From assembly GCA_003223025.1 (NCBI GenBank), contig QHXR01000001.1, positions 246,428 through 310,427 of the forward strand: a DNA stretch of 64,000 nucleotides, in the 5' to 3' direction. The stretch comes from Acidobacteriota bacterium (GTDB lineage: Bacteria > Acidobacteriota > Blastocatellia > Pyrinomonadales > Pyrinomonadaceae). Both the position numbers and the translations under genes were made by a program. Under the pieces are notes generated by a model. The model was not told where the DNA came from. It ran no database searches and saw nothing but the letters and a program-made list of their open reading frames with translations. Positions 7,175 through 15,824 of the stretch are shown one piece after another; the first letter of the stretch is position 1, and every line of letters starts with the position of its first letter.

Positions 7175-8392
7175 CTACCTATCAATCTCGCCCAAAACAA
7201 TATCCAGGCTTCCGATGATCGCGACAACGTCGGCGACCATCTCGCCTTCGCTCATTACCGGCAATGCCGACAGATTCACAAAGCTCGGTCCGCGGAAGTG
7301 AACCCGATCCGGTTTCGGACCGCCGTTCGATTTCATGTACACGCCGAGCTCGCCCTTCGACGCTTCGATCGGCATATAAACTTCGCCGGCAGGAATGTTG
7401 AATCCTTCGGCGACGATCAGGAAGTGGTGGATCAGCGAGTCCATGTGCTTGCGCATGTCGTCGCGATCGGGCAGCACGACTTTCGGAGCGTCGGCTTTGA
7501 TCGGACCCGGTCTCAATCTTTCGAGAGCCTGTCGAACGATCTTGTGCGATTCATAACACTCACGCATACGGACACGGAATCGAGCCCAGACATCGCCATC
7601 GGTTTCGATCGGGACGTTGAAGTCGTATGTCTCGTAGCCGGTGTAAGGATTGTCGCGTCGAAGATCGAGATCGACTCCGCTGCCACGCAGACATGGTCCG
7701 GTTAAACCCCAATCGATTGCATCTTCACCTGAAATTACTCCGATGCCCATCGTACGGCTCTGCCAAAGCGTGTTTCCCGTGACGAGAGTCTCAAACGTGT
7801 TCATCGCTTCGAGGAAGTCATCCTGAAACTGTTTGCATCGTCGTTCGAATCCGGCCGGAAGATCCATCATCAGACCGCCGATCCGGAAATAGCTCGGAGT
7901 CATGCGGCCGCCGGATGCAGCTTCGATCAAATTCAATATTTTTTCGCGTTGGCGGAAGCAATAGAAGAACACCGACATCGCTCCGATATCGAGTGCGTGT
8001 GTCCCGAGCCATACCATGTGCGACGCGATCCGCTGCAATTCGCAGAAAAGTACGCGGATCACCTGAGCTCGCTGAGGGATCTCAAGATCGAGCAGCTTCT
8101 CGGCCGCCATCACATAGGCGAGATTGTTGCCGAGCGGATTCAGATAATCCATCCGATCCGTGATGACGATACCCTGCTGATATTTTTTGTACTCAAACAG
8201 CTTCTCCATTCCGGTATGGAGATATCCGATATCCGGGATCGCCTTGATGACAAGCTCGCCGTCGAGACGAAGGTCGAGCCTGAGCACGCCGTGCGTCGAA
8301 GGATGCTGCGGCCCCATCGACAAGGTCATCTGCGACTCAAGCGACTGATCGAGAACGTCGAGACCGGGAATGTTTTCTACTGCAGTACTCAT
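7175..8392 (-). CDS. nuoD: NADH-quinone oxidoreductase subunit D
   Basis: The 49-kDa subunit of complex I, related to NiFe-hydrogenase large subunits, which forms the quinone site with NuoB. The 405 residues include MGPQHPSTHGVLRL (quinone-site His), GYLHTGMEKL, the long HMVWLGTHALDIGAMS helix and GELGVYMKSNG near the C-terminus, ending GSLDIVLGEIDR as in most NuoD. It is separate from nuoC, not fused. The upstream gap contains a hairpin of TTTTGGA words. Confidence 0.97.
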   Translation of the reverse strand: MSTAVENIPGLDVLDQSLESQMTLSMGPQHPSTHGVLRLDLRLDGELVIKAIPDIGYLHTGMEKLFEYKKYQQGIVITDRMDYLNPLGNNLAYVMAAEKLLDLEIPQRAQVIRVLFCELQRIASHMVWLGTHALDIGAMSVFFYCFRQREKILNLIEAASGGRMTPSYFRIGGLMMDLPAGFERRCKQFQDDFLEAMNTFETLVTGNTLWQSRTMGIGVISGEDAIDWGLTGPCLRGSGVDLDLRRDNPYTGYETYDFNVPIETDGDVWARFRVRMRECYESHKIVRQALERLRPGPIKADAPKVVLPDRDDMRKHMDSLIHHFLIVAEGFNIPAGEVYMPIEASKGELGVYMKSNGGPKPDRVHFRGPSFVNLSALPVMSEGEMVADVVAIIGSLDIVLGEIDR

Positions 8393-8398
8393 CTTGTC

Positions 8399-8480
8399 AT
8401 TTTGGATTTTGGATTTTGGATTTTGGATTGTCGGATGCGATCTTCTTCGAATCCAAAATCCAAAATCTAAAATCCAAAAT
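8399..8480. repeat. Inverted repeat between nuoC and nuoD (TTTTGGA family)
   Basis: The left arm, 8399-8429, is four tandem copies of the heptamer TTTTGGA. The right arm, 8451-8480, is tandem TCCAAAA with one substitution (TCTAAAA). The loop is about 20 nt. Copies of the family lie at 9694-9766 and 40288-40385. Confidence 0.9.
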
Positions 8481-8484
8481 GGAA

Positions 8485-8961
8485 TTAGTTCATGCTGTAC
8501 GGCTCGTAGCCGCGAAGCGGATAATCCTTTCTCAATGCGTGTCCGTCGAAATCGCTTGGGAGAAGAATGCGGCGAAGATCAGGATGTCCGTCAAAGATCA
8601 CCCCGAACAGATCGAAGGTTTCGCGCTCATGCCAATCTGCTGTCTTCCAAAGCGGTGTGACGGTCGCGACATGCGGATCGTCTTCGCTCAAGAGAACTTT
8701 TAATCGAAGCCGATTGTGATGTTTGGTCGAGAAAAGATGGTAATTGACCTCGAACCGCGGATCTTCTTCCGGCCCGCGATCGCCGCCGCAAAGATCGGCA
8801 AGCATATCGAAACCCTGGGTGGTTTTTAAGAAGGTGCAGACATCGATGATGCTTTCTCGGGGAACGATGACGGTGACTTCACCGTGTCCTTCGACCACTT
8901 CCGTCACCCATGCGGCGTTCTCTGCTTTTAGTTTTTCGACAAACTCCATGAGCATAATCAC
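8485..8961 (-). CDS. nuoC: NADH-quinone oxidoreductase subunit C
   Basis: The 30-kDa subunit of the complex I peripheral arm, needed for assembly with NuoD. The 158 residues include FEVNYHLFSTKHHNRLRLKVLL and the signature WHERETFDLFGVIFDGHPDLRRILL. They end DYPLRGYEPYSMN, the usual C-terminal consensus. The start could be the Met at 8961 or the internal Met three codons later; both give a normal N-terminus. Hairpin repeats fill the gaps on both sides. Confidence 0.96.
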   Translation of the reverse strand: MIMLMEFVEKLKAENAAWVTEVVEGHGEVTVIVPRESIIDVCTFLKTTQGFDMLADLCGGDRGPEEDPRFEVNYHLFSTKHHNRLRLKVLLSEDDPHVATVTPLWKTADWHERETFDLFGVIFDGHPDLRRILLPSDFDGHALRKDYPLRGYEPYSMN

Positions 8962-8965
8962 AATT

Positions 8966-9032
8966 TACCGCCGAACGCCGAGGCGCAGAGACATGGTCGA
9001 TAAAACTCTCTGCGTCTCCGCGTCTCGGCGGT
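8966..9032. repeat. Inverted repeat between nuoB and nuoC (GAGACGCGGAG family)
   Basis: Arms 8966-8990 and 9008-9032 are 25 nt with a few mismatches and a 17-nt loop. The sequence is close to the copies at 909-998 and 22266-22357 (CGTCTCGGCGGT at the outer edge). Confidence 0.85.
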
Positions 9033-9042
9033 GAACTAATTT

Positions 9043-9690
9043 CTACGACGATCGGCGTCGTTCGTGTCGCGACGGGATCGTGTACGGTCTTGAAACCTGA
9101 TTCTGAGCGACTTCGATCTCCGTTTCCTTTTCTAATGCCGTGCCCTCTGTCACCGGCAAGGTTCCCGGAACGATCGAGACTCGCGATTCCGGCTCGAATG
9201 TATCGCGGCGGTCCTTGACCGATTCCTTCATGATCTTGTCTTGAAGCATCATGATCGCGTGGACGAGCATTTCCGGACGCGGCGGACAGCCGGGGACGTA
9301 GATGTCTACCGGAACGATCTTGTCCACTCCCTGAACGATCGCGTAATTATCGAAAACTCCACCCGATGTCGCACAAGCACCCATCGAAATTACCCATTTC
9401 GGTTCGGGCATCTGATCGTAGATACGTCGCAGTACCGGGGCCATCTTACGCGAAACGCGTCCCGAGACGATCATCACATCCGCCTGACGTGGCGATGCGC
9501 GAAATGTCTCAGCTCCAAATCTTGAAAGGTCATTACGCGCCGAGACAGTGTTCATCATCTCGATGGCGCAGCAGGCGAGGCCGAAAGTCGCCGGCCACAG
9601 ACTGCTTTTGCGGGCCCAGTTGACCACGGCATCGAGTTTCACCGTAACGACATCAGGCAGCGATTCAAATAATGTATTTTCTAAACCCAT
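9043..9690 (-). CDS. nuoB: NADH-quinone oxidoreductase subunit B
   Basis: Carries the terminal iron-sulfur cluster N2 that reduces quinone. The cluster ligands are visible: the tandem cysteines in [10 protein letters not shown], one in GACATSGG and one in VPGCPPRPE. At 215 residues it is longer than many NuoB because of a charged tail ([20 protein letters not shown]). It follows nuoA on the same strand. The ATG at 9690 is the first Met and gives a standard start ([13 protein letters not shown]). Confidence 0.97.
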   Translation of the reverse strand: MGLENTLFESLPDVVTVKLDAVVNWARKSSLWPATFGLACCAIEMMNTVSARNDLSRFGAETFRASPRQADVMIVSGRVSRKMAPVLRRIYDQMPEPKWVISMGACATSGGVFDNYAIVQGVDKIVPVDIYVPGCPPRPEMLVHAIMMLQDKIMKESVKDRRDTFEPESRVSIVPGTLPVTEGTALEKETEIEVAQNQVSRPYTIPSRHERRRSS

Positions 9691-9693
9691 TAG

Positions 9694-9766
9694 TCATTTT
9701 GGATTTTGGATTTTGGATTTTGGATTGCCGGAAAAGCCGAGTTCCAAATTCCTAGCCCAAAATCTA
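9694..9766. repeat. TTTTGGA-family repeat between nuoA and nuoB
   Basis: About four tandem TTTTGGA heptamers (9694-9726) face a degenerate right arm (9742-9766, CCAAATT...CCCAAAATCTAG). The end of the right arm contains the nuoA stop codon (TAG on the minus strand). It is more decayed than the copy at 8399-8480. Confidence 0.75.
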
Positions 9767-10252
9767 GGCGGCGATCTTTGTCGGCTGCACCGTTTCGCGA
9801 CGTTTCTTTGCCATTTGCTTGGCTTCTTCGCGGGCCTCGGCACGTGCTTGGAGTCCCCAATCGAATGTTCCTTTCTTCCAAACGTAGATGTATCCGACGA
9901 CCAGGGTCGCAACAAACGCGAGGATCTCGACAAAAGCTATCGTGCCGAAGGCGATGCCGCTCACCTTCTCCTCCGCCAGCAAACTCTTGAACGCAACCGC
10001 AAACGGGATGATGAAAAGGACTTCGATATCGAACAGGAGAAAGATGACAGCGACGGTGTAAAACTTGATCGAAAAGCGATCGCGCGCTCCGCCGATCGGA
10101 TCCTTGCCGCATTCGTACGGCATGAGCTTTGTCGCAGTTCGCTTTCGCGGCCCGATCAGTTGCGTTACGAGAAGTTGACTTACTGCAAAGCCCATCGCGA
10201 CAAGAAACATTATCGCGATCGGAGCATACTCCATCAGATTGTGTTCAGCCAT
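9764..10252 (-). CDS. nuoA: NADH-quinone oxidoreductase subunit A
   Basis: First gene of the complex I operon; a small three-helix membrane subunit. The 162 residues contain the diagnostic PYECGKDPIGGARDRFSIKFY loop between TM1 and TM2 and LLFDIEVLFIIPFAVAF in TM2. The C-terminal tail after TM3 is long and basic (EAREEAKQMAKKRRETVQPTKIAA), beyond the usual length of about 120-130 residues. Its stop codon lies within a repeat element. Transcription should start in the 273-bp gap upstream, shared with a divergent gene. Confidence 0.96.
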   Translation of the reverse strand: MAEHNLMEYAPIAIMFLVAMGFAVSQLLVTQLIGPRKRTATKLMPYECGKDPIGGARDRFSIKFYTVAVIFLLFDIEVLFIIPFAVAFKSLLAEEKVSGIAFGTIAFVEILAFVATLVVGYIYVWKKGTFDWGLQARAEAREEAKQMAKKRRETVQPTKIAA

Positions 10253-10434
10253 TTGAACCTCAGCGATCGACCGGAGTCCACTCGCACGTCTCCGTTATGA
10301 AAACTAGAAATCTTGGAACAAACTCAATCCTAAGTGAAGCGCATAGGTGTGTCAAGGCGATGCTTATTGCTCGCGAGGCAGTTAAAATCGAGCGATTTTG
10401 AAGAAAGCGAAGAGCCGATCGCCGACATAATTTA

Positions 10435-10464
10435 TTGACCAATCTCAACGCCGTATGCTAAATT
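10435..10464 (+). promoter_or_regulatory. Predicted sigma-70 type promoter
   Basis: TTGACC at 10435-10440, an 18-bp spacer, and TAAATT at 10459-10464 resemble a housekeeping promoter. A start about seven bases later would fall beyond the ATG at 10469, which supports the GTG at 10526 as the translation start of the next gene. The rest of the 10253-10525 gap should also hold the divergent nuo promoter, which I could not place with confidence. Confidence 0.55.
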
Positions 10465-10525
10465 TTTAATGGCGACACGCACCTCGTCGCCGCTATCCTT
10501 CCTTCTTATTCTCGACCGTTACACC

Positions 10526-11368
10526 GTGATAACTGGCTATAATACAGACATAGAATTCGAGGGCGTTACTTACCATGTCCAGACCGAGGACAAAGGTTTG
10601 GCGAAGCCCATCATATTGTCCTTGGTCTATGACCGCGGGACTATTCTCGCGAGCAAGCGTCTTCCATATGACGATCTGCTTGTGGGTACTTTCGATGAAG
10701 AGATCCTCGCCGCGCGCCTATCGAGACAGCACACGCTGATATGTGCGGCGATCCAGGCCGGACGGATCGAAGATCTGCGTCAGATGACGCTTCGCGAATC
10801 TGTTGCCGCTGCCGACGCCAGCAAGGCGGTTTTTGTCGAGCCTGTGTACGCCGAGGCGAGCGTCGCCGCGGAGGTGGATGAATTTGAAGAACTTTTCCGA
10901 CCTATTCCAAAGCCTCGGTTTGGCGGGATACTCGATGTTCCGATCCAAGCGGAGCCGGTTGAGCCGATCGCTCGACCGACAACGGTTCTCACGGCTGATG
11001 ACGTTCTCCTTCCGGATGAAGCGGTTGAGATCGTCAGTGAGATGCTCGGCAGCGAACGGCCGGCAAATAACAAATTAAGTATCGAGCTTCTCGGCGAGGC
11101 GAGATTCAAAGGCGGTGAACGAAAGAGCGTGACGTTCCTCATCTGTCGCGGAACTGAACGCAAGGTCATTCACGCGGCTCAGGTCATGGTCAAGATCCTG
11201 GGTTCGAGTTTCCGGCCGCTGATCTTCCACGCATCGACCGATGAAAACGGCGTGGCGAAAGTGAATCTTCAATTGCCGAACTTCAATTCAGGCCGGGCCG
11301 CTTTGCTTGTACGGGCGGTAAGTGACGGAGAGGAAGTGGAATTGCGGCGTGCGATCACGCACGGTTGA
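10526..11368 (+). CDS. Conserved protein of unknown function
   Basis: About 280 residues. The N-terminal 60 residues (YNTDIEFEGVTYHVQTEDKG, then SLVYDRGTILASKRLPYDDL) resemble a motif I associate with acidobacterial proteins of unknown role. A variable acidic/proline middle follows. The C-terminal 100 residues (KLSIELLGEARFKGGERKSVTF ... NSGRAALLVRAV) look like a beta-sandwich. There is no signal peptide. I chose GTG 10526 over ATG 10469 because the predicted promoter leaves no leader for the latter and the conserved region starts right after the GTG. It is divergent from the nuo operon. No function can be assigned. Confidence 0.7.
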   Translation: MITGYNTDIEFEGVTYHVQTEDKGLAKPIILSLVYDRGTILASKRLPYDDLLVGTFDEEILAARLSRQHTLICAAIQAGRIEDLRQMTLRESVAAADASKAVFVEPVYAEASVAAEVDEFEELFRPIPKPRFGGILDVPIQAEPVEPIARPTTVLTADDVLLPDEAVEIVSEMLGSERPANNKLSIELLGEARFKGGERKSVTFLICRGTERKVIHAAQVMVKILGSSFRPLIFHASTDENGVAKVNLQLPNFNSGRAALLVRAVSDGEEVELRRAITHG

Positions 11369-11410
11369 GGTTTGTGTCCGGCATCCCGTTTGAGAGAAAA
11401 TCTTGACGGG

Positions 11411-11611
11411 ATGAATATTACGGTTAACGGAGAGATCAAAGAGCTTGAGAAACCGATCAGTTTAGATCGACTTCTCGAGCTTTTTTCATTGCCGTCTCAG
11501 AGGATCGCGGTCGAGCTGAATCGTGAAGTCGTTCGTCGCAAGGATTGGCCGGTGACCATCATCAACGACTCTGATCGAATCGAGGTCGTACATTTCGTTG
11601 GCGGCGGCTGA
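11411..11611 (+). CDS. thiS: Sulfur carrier protein ThiS
   Basis: A ubiquitin-like 66-residue protein that carries sulfur as a C-terminal thiocarboxylate for thiazole synthesis in thiamine biosynthesis. It starts MNITVNGEIKELEKPI and ends HFVGGG, the required Gly-Gly tail. The ATG at 11411 gives the standard length; the longer open frame begins in the preceding gap. It is followed by thiG after an inverted repeat that begins two bases past the stop codon. No TPP riboswitch was recognised upstream. Confidence 0.93.
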   Translation: MNITVNGEIKELEKPISLDRLLELFSLPSQRIAVELNREVVRRKDWPVTIINDSDRIEVVHFVGGG

Positions 11612-11612
11612 G

Positions 11613-11672
11613 GAAGACAAGAGACAGGAGACACGAGACTCTCTCGTCTCTTGTCTCCTGTCTCTTGTCTTC
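11613..11672. repeat. Near-perfect 60-bp palindrome between thiS and thiG
   Basis: The left arm, 11613-11640, pairs with the right arm ending at 11672. About 25 of 28 positions match and there is almost no loop. The arms are built from GAGACAGGAGACA / TGTCTCCTGTCTC words. It starts right after the thiS stop codon. Confidence 0.9.
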
Positions 11673-11703
11673 TTTACTCCTTTGCGTGAAAATTTCCTCA
11701 TAG

Positions 11704-12474
11704 ATGACAGACAAATTTACATTGGCAGGAAAGGAATTCTCCTCACGCCTCATTATCGGAACGGGGAAGTACCGATCGTTCGACGAGATGAAAGCCGCGC
11801 ACTCCGCGTCCGGAGCCGAGATGGTTACGGTCGCCGTCAATCGTGTTCCCCTCGATAGAAAGACCGAATCGTTTCTCGATCACCTCAACCCGAGCATGCA
11901 GATCCTGCCGAACACGGCCGGATGCTACGACGCGGATCATGCGATCCGAACAGCACGTCTTGCTCGCGAAGCGCTTGAAACGGATTGGGTGAAACTCGAG
12001 GTGATCGGCGATCAGGTCACGCTGCTCCCAGACAACGAACAAACACTCGAGGCCGCGAAGGTCCTGGTCAAAGAAGGCTTCATCGTGCTTCCGTATTTCA
12101 CCGACGATCTGATCATGGCGAAGAAACTGCTCGATGTCGGTTGTCCGGCAGTTATGCCGCTCGCTGCACCGATCGGGTCCGGAATGGGAGTTCAGAACCC
12201 GTCGAACTTACGAATCATGCGTGAGCAGTTGCCTGATGCGACGATCATCGTCGACGCCGGTGTCGGCGTTCCGTCGGATGCCGCGATCGCGATGGAGCTC
12301 GGAGCAGACGCAATTCTCATGAACACCGCGATCGCCGAAGCGGGCGACGCAGCGCAGATGGCAACCGCGATGAAACTCGCGGTTGAAGCGGGCCGTCTCG
12401 CATACATTTCAGGTCGAATGCCGAAGCGTTTGTACGCATCCGCATCCAGTCCGATCGCAGGAGCGATAAAGTAG
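11704..12474 (+). CDS. thiG: Thiazole synthase ThiG
   Basis: Condenses deoxyxylulose 5-phosphate, dehydroglycine and ThiS-thiocarboxylate to the thiazole moiety of thiamine. It is a TIM barrel of 256 residues. The N-terminus [19 protein letters not shown] is diagnostic. The Schiff-base lysine is in [10 protein letters not shown] (about residue 97), and phosphate-binding loops appear as [16 protein letters not shown] and [20 protein letters not shown]. It ends with the usual [13 protein letters not shown]. It is complete and in series with thiS and moaD. Confidence 0.97.
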   Translation: MTDKFTLAGKEFSSRLIIGTGKYRSFDEMKAAHSASGAEMVTVAVNRVPLDRKTESFLDHLNPSMQILPNTAGCYDADHAIRTARLAREALETDWVKLEVIGDQVTLLPDNEQTLEAAKVLVKEGFIVLPYFTDDLIMAKKLLDVGCPAVMPLAAPIGSGMGVQNPSNLRIMREQLPDATIIVDAGVGVPSDAAIAMELGADAILMNTAIAEAGDAAQMATAMKLAVEAGRLAYISGRMPKRLYASASSPIAGAIK

Positions 12475-12502
12475 GACGGACTGTTTGTCTGTTCAACCCG
12501 CC

Positions 12503-12742
12503 ATGAAAGTCAACGTTCTCTTTTTTGGAGCGACCGCGGATCTAGTTGGCTCACGAGCGTTCGAAACATCTTTGCCTGAAACGAGTGTGGCGGCGGATGT
12601 CATCTCGCTGCTTCGCGCAAAGTATCCAAACTTGAGAGATCGCAAACTCCTTGTTGCGGTCAACGAACAGTACGTCGGCGAAAATACTCGTCTTAGCAAC
12701 GGCGATCAACTCGCCGTCTTCACACCCGTCTCCGGCGGTTAA
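12503..12742 (+). CDS. moaD: Molybdopterin synthase sulfur carrier subunit MoaD
   Basis: A ubiquitin-fold protein of 79 residues that delivers sulfur to molybdopterin synthase. It has the typical start KVNVLFFGATADLVGSRAFE, central LLRAKYPNL, AVNEQYV, and the terminal Gly-Gly in FTPVSGG. The ATG at 12503 is preferred; a TTG upstream at 12485 would add six residues. moaE follows six bases after the stop, so they are likely co-translated. Confidence 0.93.
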   Translation: MKVNVLFFGATADLVGSRAFETSLPETSVAADVISLLRAKYPNLRDRKLLVAVNEQYVGENTRLSNGDQLAVFTPVSGG

Positions 12743-12748
12743 CGTTCA

Positions 12749-13183
12749 ATGGATTTCTTCGAGCTCACAACCGATCCGATCGACATCACCTCTGTTTCAC
12801 GCCGCGTCGTTCCGCTGGAATGTGGAGCGACGGTGACGCTCGACGGATATGTCAGAAAATTCACGAAAGACCGCGAGACGCTGCATCTTGTTTACGAAGC
12901 GTACGAGCCGATGGCGTTGAAGGAAGGGCAGAAGTTGATCGAGCAGGCGAAGAAGGATTTCGAGATCTCACACGTCGCGATCGTGCATCGATTGGGGAAG
13001 CTAGAGATCGGGGAGACGAGTATCGTTATCTCAGTTGCGGCTCCGCATCGCAAAGCCGCATTCGCCGCGTGCGAATGGCTGATCCGCGAATTGAAACGGA
13101 CGGTTCCGATCTGGAAAAAAGAAGTTTTTGCGGACGGGGAAGTGTGGGTCGAAGGCGATGCCGCTGACATCAAGACTGCGTAG
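12749..13183 (+). CDS. moaE: Molybdopterin synthase catalytic subunit MoaE
   Basis: Catalytic subunit that, with MoaD, inserts two sulfurs into precursor Z to make molybdopterin. The 144 residues contain VTLDGYVR, LVYEAYEPMA, HRLGKLEIGETSIVISVAAPHRKAAF and the lysine-bearing RTVPIWKKEVF, all hallmark segments. It ends overlapping the 3' end of the convergent HD-domain gene by 14 bp. Supply of molybdopterin fits the YdeP-type oxidoreductase, fdhD and mobA further along. Confidence 0.95.
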   Translation: MDFFELTTDPIDITSVSRRVVPLECGATVTLDGYVRKFTKDRETLHLVYEAYEPMALKEGQKLIEQAKKDFEISHVAIVHRLGKLEIGETSIVISVAAPHRKAAFAACEWLIRELKRTVPIWKKEVFADGEVWVEGDAADIKTA

Positions 13184-13727
13184 CGGCAGACGCTAGTCTG
13201 CGTCGGGCTTTTTCTACTGTCTCATCAAATACTTTTTCTAGCTCCGCATTCGCACCTCGCAATCCTGCAACTACTTTCTCACCCCAGTCGACATACTCTC
13301 GGCGTCTTTGAAGGTCCCATCCCTCGGGCGGATTGTCGGTCACGTCGCGAATGTTGCTGATTTTGTCGCCGAGCTTGATCTGCTTCGCTCCCTGAGAAAG
13401 ATGCGGAGCGTGCTCGACCTGCTTCTGTTTGCGTTCCGCCTTCGGCAAAGACTTGTCATCCGTGACCTCGCGAACATAACCTGCGACAGTTATTCCAAAC
13501 TGTTCCGCGATCTCGTCGAAAGTTGCTTCGGTGTCTTCAACGGTATCATGCAGGAGGGCCGCAACGATGATGTCAGGATCGCTCACCCCGCCGATATTCA
13601 CGAGCATGTTCGCTACTTCCAACGGATGATTGATGTAGGGCTGGTCGTCGTTTCCTTTTCGCTTTTGATCCGTGTGCTTCTTCGCCGCGAAGCTCGCGGC
13701 TCGGAGTATGTCCGCAATTCCCTTCAT
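13170..13727 (-). CDS. MESH1-like small alarmone hydrolase (HD domain)
   Basis: A stand-alone HD-family protein of 185 residues resembling the hydrolase half of RelA/SpoT and animal MESH1, so it probably degrades (p)ppGpp or a related nucleotide. Visible motifs: AASFAAKKHTDQKRKG, YINHPLEVANML, the metal motif ALLHDTVEDT, and KLGDKISNIRDV. No synthetase, TGS or ACT domain is present. It overlaps moaE tail-to-tail. NADPH phosphatase activity, known for MESH1, is an alternative. Confidence 0.85.
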   Translation of the reverse strand: MKGIADILRAASFAAKKHTDQKRKGNDDQPYINHPLEVANMLVNIGGVSDPDIIVAALLHDTVEDTEATFDEIAEQFGITVAGYVREVTDDKSLPKAERKQKQVEHAPHLSQGAKQIKLGDKISNIRDVTDNPPEGWDLQRRREYVDWGEKVVAGLRGANAELEKVFDETVEKARRRLASAATQS

Positions 13728-13756
13728 GCTTTAAGTTTTGCGAACAAAAAGAAAAA

Positions 13757-13783
13757 GGTCAACGATTTTGACGTTGACCTTCC
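13757..13783 (-). terminator. Rho-independent terminator
   Basis: A stem AGGTCAACG...CGTTGACCT with a short loop. On the minus strand it is followed by a T-rich tract (TTTTTCTTTTTG). It lies just downstream of the S55-domain gene, between it and the HD gene. Confidence 0.8.
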
Positions 13784-13802
13784 AAAACTAATATGCCGAA
13801 TT

Positions 13803-15674
13803 TTATTTTATGACTTCGATGGTCAGAGTCTGCTGACCGCTGATCAGGAACTCCGCCGGCGGGAGCTTCATTTCATTCACGATCGTTTGCACTGCCGGCT
13901 TGATGCCGCCCGCAGTTCGATCGTTATTCAGTGTTGCTAAAACCGAAGGCGGAAGATTCGGCATCTCGCTCGCACCGATCACGGCACCGTTTGTCGTGCG
14001 GAAAGTTTGAAGGTACAGCCGATCGGAAACTTTCAGCATGTTGATCGTCGAGATCAGCTCGCTGAGATCACGCGGAACGAAATACTTTATCGAAGAATTC
14101 TCCTGGATCTCTCTTCCGTCACCGATCGTGATCGAGAACATTCCAGCCGGTGTGTCCTGCGGGATCTTGACTGGAACTTTCTGGACAAAAATCTTACCCG
14201 AACTCGTCCTTGCAAACGCCTGAACCTCGACCGTCTCGCCGGCTTTCACCTGCGTCCGATCGATCGCCATTCGATCGAGGATCGCGGTCTTGCTTCCATC
14301 GGTCGACGTGACGTTGATATCGATACCGGAAATCTCCAGGTCTTCAAACCGGCTCTTCATCAGAACCGCGACCGGCGTCGCGACGGATGCCGCCGCAAAC
14401 TGACCTGCCTGACCTCCAACAAACTTTCGATCAAGCTTTATCGGCTGTTGGCCTTTCACGGCGATCTCGCCGCTGATCTCAACTGTTGAATCTCCGACCG
14501 ATCGCTCTTGTGCAACCGCCGTATTGTAGATCGCGATGTTCAGAAGAAGCGGCGTAAGAAAATCGTCTTTCGCGACTTCGAAATTTACGACATCGGTCTG
14601 TCCCCGACTCGTTTTAACGTTCATCCGAACCGGGATCATCTTCGGTGCTTGTCCGAGCTTACCGTAGACGCCGGTCGCGCGATCCTGAGTCATGGATCCG
14701 ACCATCGAATCGGGAACTGCAAGCTTGAATGAATTATTCAGATTCGGGATCACTGTCACGACGTGTGATTCCGACATCGGAAGGTCAGAAGTTCCGAGAC
14801 TGAGGAACGGATGTCCGAATGCGTAGATCTTATCGCCGTCGCGGAATGTGACCGTTCCGGCCGCCGCGAGGCTGTAATCTCCGCGGGTCAACTGCATGGA
14901 AACCGAATCGCCGCCGAGCAACGTCGTCTCGTCAGCCTTTTTCATCGGCGACATCGCAGCCGCACCGCCGACTGCCGAAACCGGAATCAATCCGGCTTCT
15001 AAAAGTTGGGGCGTGAACACGTTCAAAGTCTGCTGCGAGAAACCGGTGAATGTCATCGGTGTCGCGATCGGCTGGAACGATTGTCCGGCGACGGTCGCGA
15101 GTAATGAGTTGTTCGAAACTCCCGCAAGCAAGCCGCTCGCAGAAGCGCGATTCTTGGGAAAATTACCGGACCAGTCTGTCGATGCTAACTCTGAAAATGA
15201 AATCGAATTCGGTTCGGTCGCGGCGATTCGCGGACCTTCCTTCTTTTCGAAGATCGCGATCATTTGTTCGATCGGCGTGATACCGCAGATCGGTTCCTTT
15301 GAAAAAGGGAAACTGTATGAGATCGCGCCAACGAGTTTACCGTCAATGTAAACTGGCGATCCCGACATTCCGGCGAACACGGCCGTGCGATCGGCTGAGC
15401 CGCCGCTGATGCGACCCACGATCAGGTCCTGTTTCGGTCCGATCGCGGCCGGAACGACACCGAGGATCTCGACAGTAAATTCTTCCGGTTCGCTACCGCG
15501 AAACACCGTCCGCGCGGTTCCCTTCATTCCTTCCTTTAGTTGGGAAAGCGGAAAGAAGGCAGCCGAGCTCGGCGTTCTCGACGAACCGGCGGAAATGGCC
15601 GGCGCCTGAGCCGTTGCAAACTGAACGCAGACCGCTAAAATCGCGATAAATACAAGGAATTTCGGGTTTAACAT
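13803..15674 (-). CDS. Secreted SpoIVB-type S55 peptidase domain protein
   Basis: A 623-residue exported protein. The ATG at 15674 gives a clean signal peptide (KFLVFIAILAVCVQFATAQA); an upstream Met at 15716 would spoil it. The domain that follows has the S55 pattern: QLKEGMKGTARTVFRGSEPEEF, the nucleophile loop FAGMSGSPVYIDGKLVGAISY, and the later YAFGHPFLS. The C-terminal half looks beta-rich. Family members include the sporulation protease SpoIVB; this lineage does not sporulate, so the substrate is unknown. A terminator follows. It is monocistronic. Confidence 0.85.
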   Translation of the reverse strand: MLNPKFLVFIAILAVCVQFATAQAPAISAGSSRTPSSAAFFPLSQLKEGMKGTARTVFRGSEPEEFTVEILGVVPAAIGPKQDLIVGRISGGSADRTAVFAGMSGSPVYIDGKLVGAISYSFPFSKEPICGITPIEQMIAIFEKKEGPRIAATEPNSISFSELASTDWSGNFPKNRASASGLLAGVSNNSLLATVAGQSFQPIATPMTFTGFSQQTLNVFTPQLLEAGLIPVSAVGGAAAMSPMKKADETTLLGGDSVSMQLTRGDYSLAAAGTVTFRDGDKIYAFGHPFLSLGTSDLPMSESHVVTVIPNLNNSFKLAVPDSMVGSMTQDRATGVYGKLGQAPKMIPVRMNVKTSRGQTDVVNFEVAKDDFLTPLLLNIAIYNTAVAQERSVGDSTVEISGEIAVKGQQPIKLDRKFVGGQAGQFAAASVATPVAVLMKSRFEDLEISGIDINVTSTDGSKTAILDRMAIDRTQVKAGETVEVQAFARTSSGKIFVQKVPVKIPQDTPAGMFSITIGDGREIQENSSIKYFVPRDLSELISTINMLKVSDRLYLQTFRTTNGAVIGASEMPNLPPSVLATLNNDRTAGGIKPAVQTIVNEMKLPPAEFLISGQQTLTIEVIK

Positions 15675-15824
15675 CTTTAAATAAATCTTCCCCCAGGGTG
15701 CCGAATATGGTAACATTTTGACTGGCTTTTCAGAAGCCTTTTACCTTACAAGCATTCCTTAAGAATCCCACCGGCATTCCTTAGTTGCACCACATCAGCT
15801 TCACTACCTCAAAGGTCGTTTCAT

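Noticed and set aside
8399..8480. CRISPR-like array (regular short TTTTGGA repeats)
   Set aside because: The repeats are 7 nt, in tandem without spacers, and mirrored in a hairpin; no cas genes are present.
11372..11704. TPP riboswitch before thiS or thiG
   Set aside because: No conserved TPP-aptamer core (CUGAGA / GAUAAUGCC-type) was seen; the gap is a simple palindrome.
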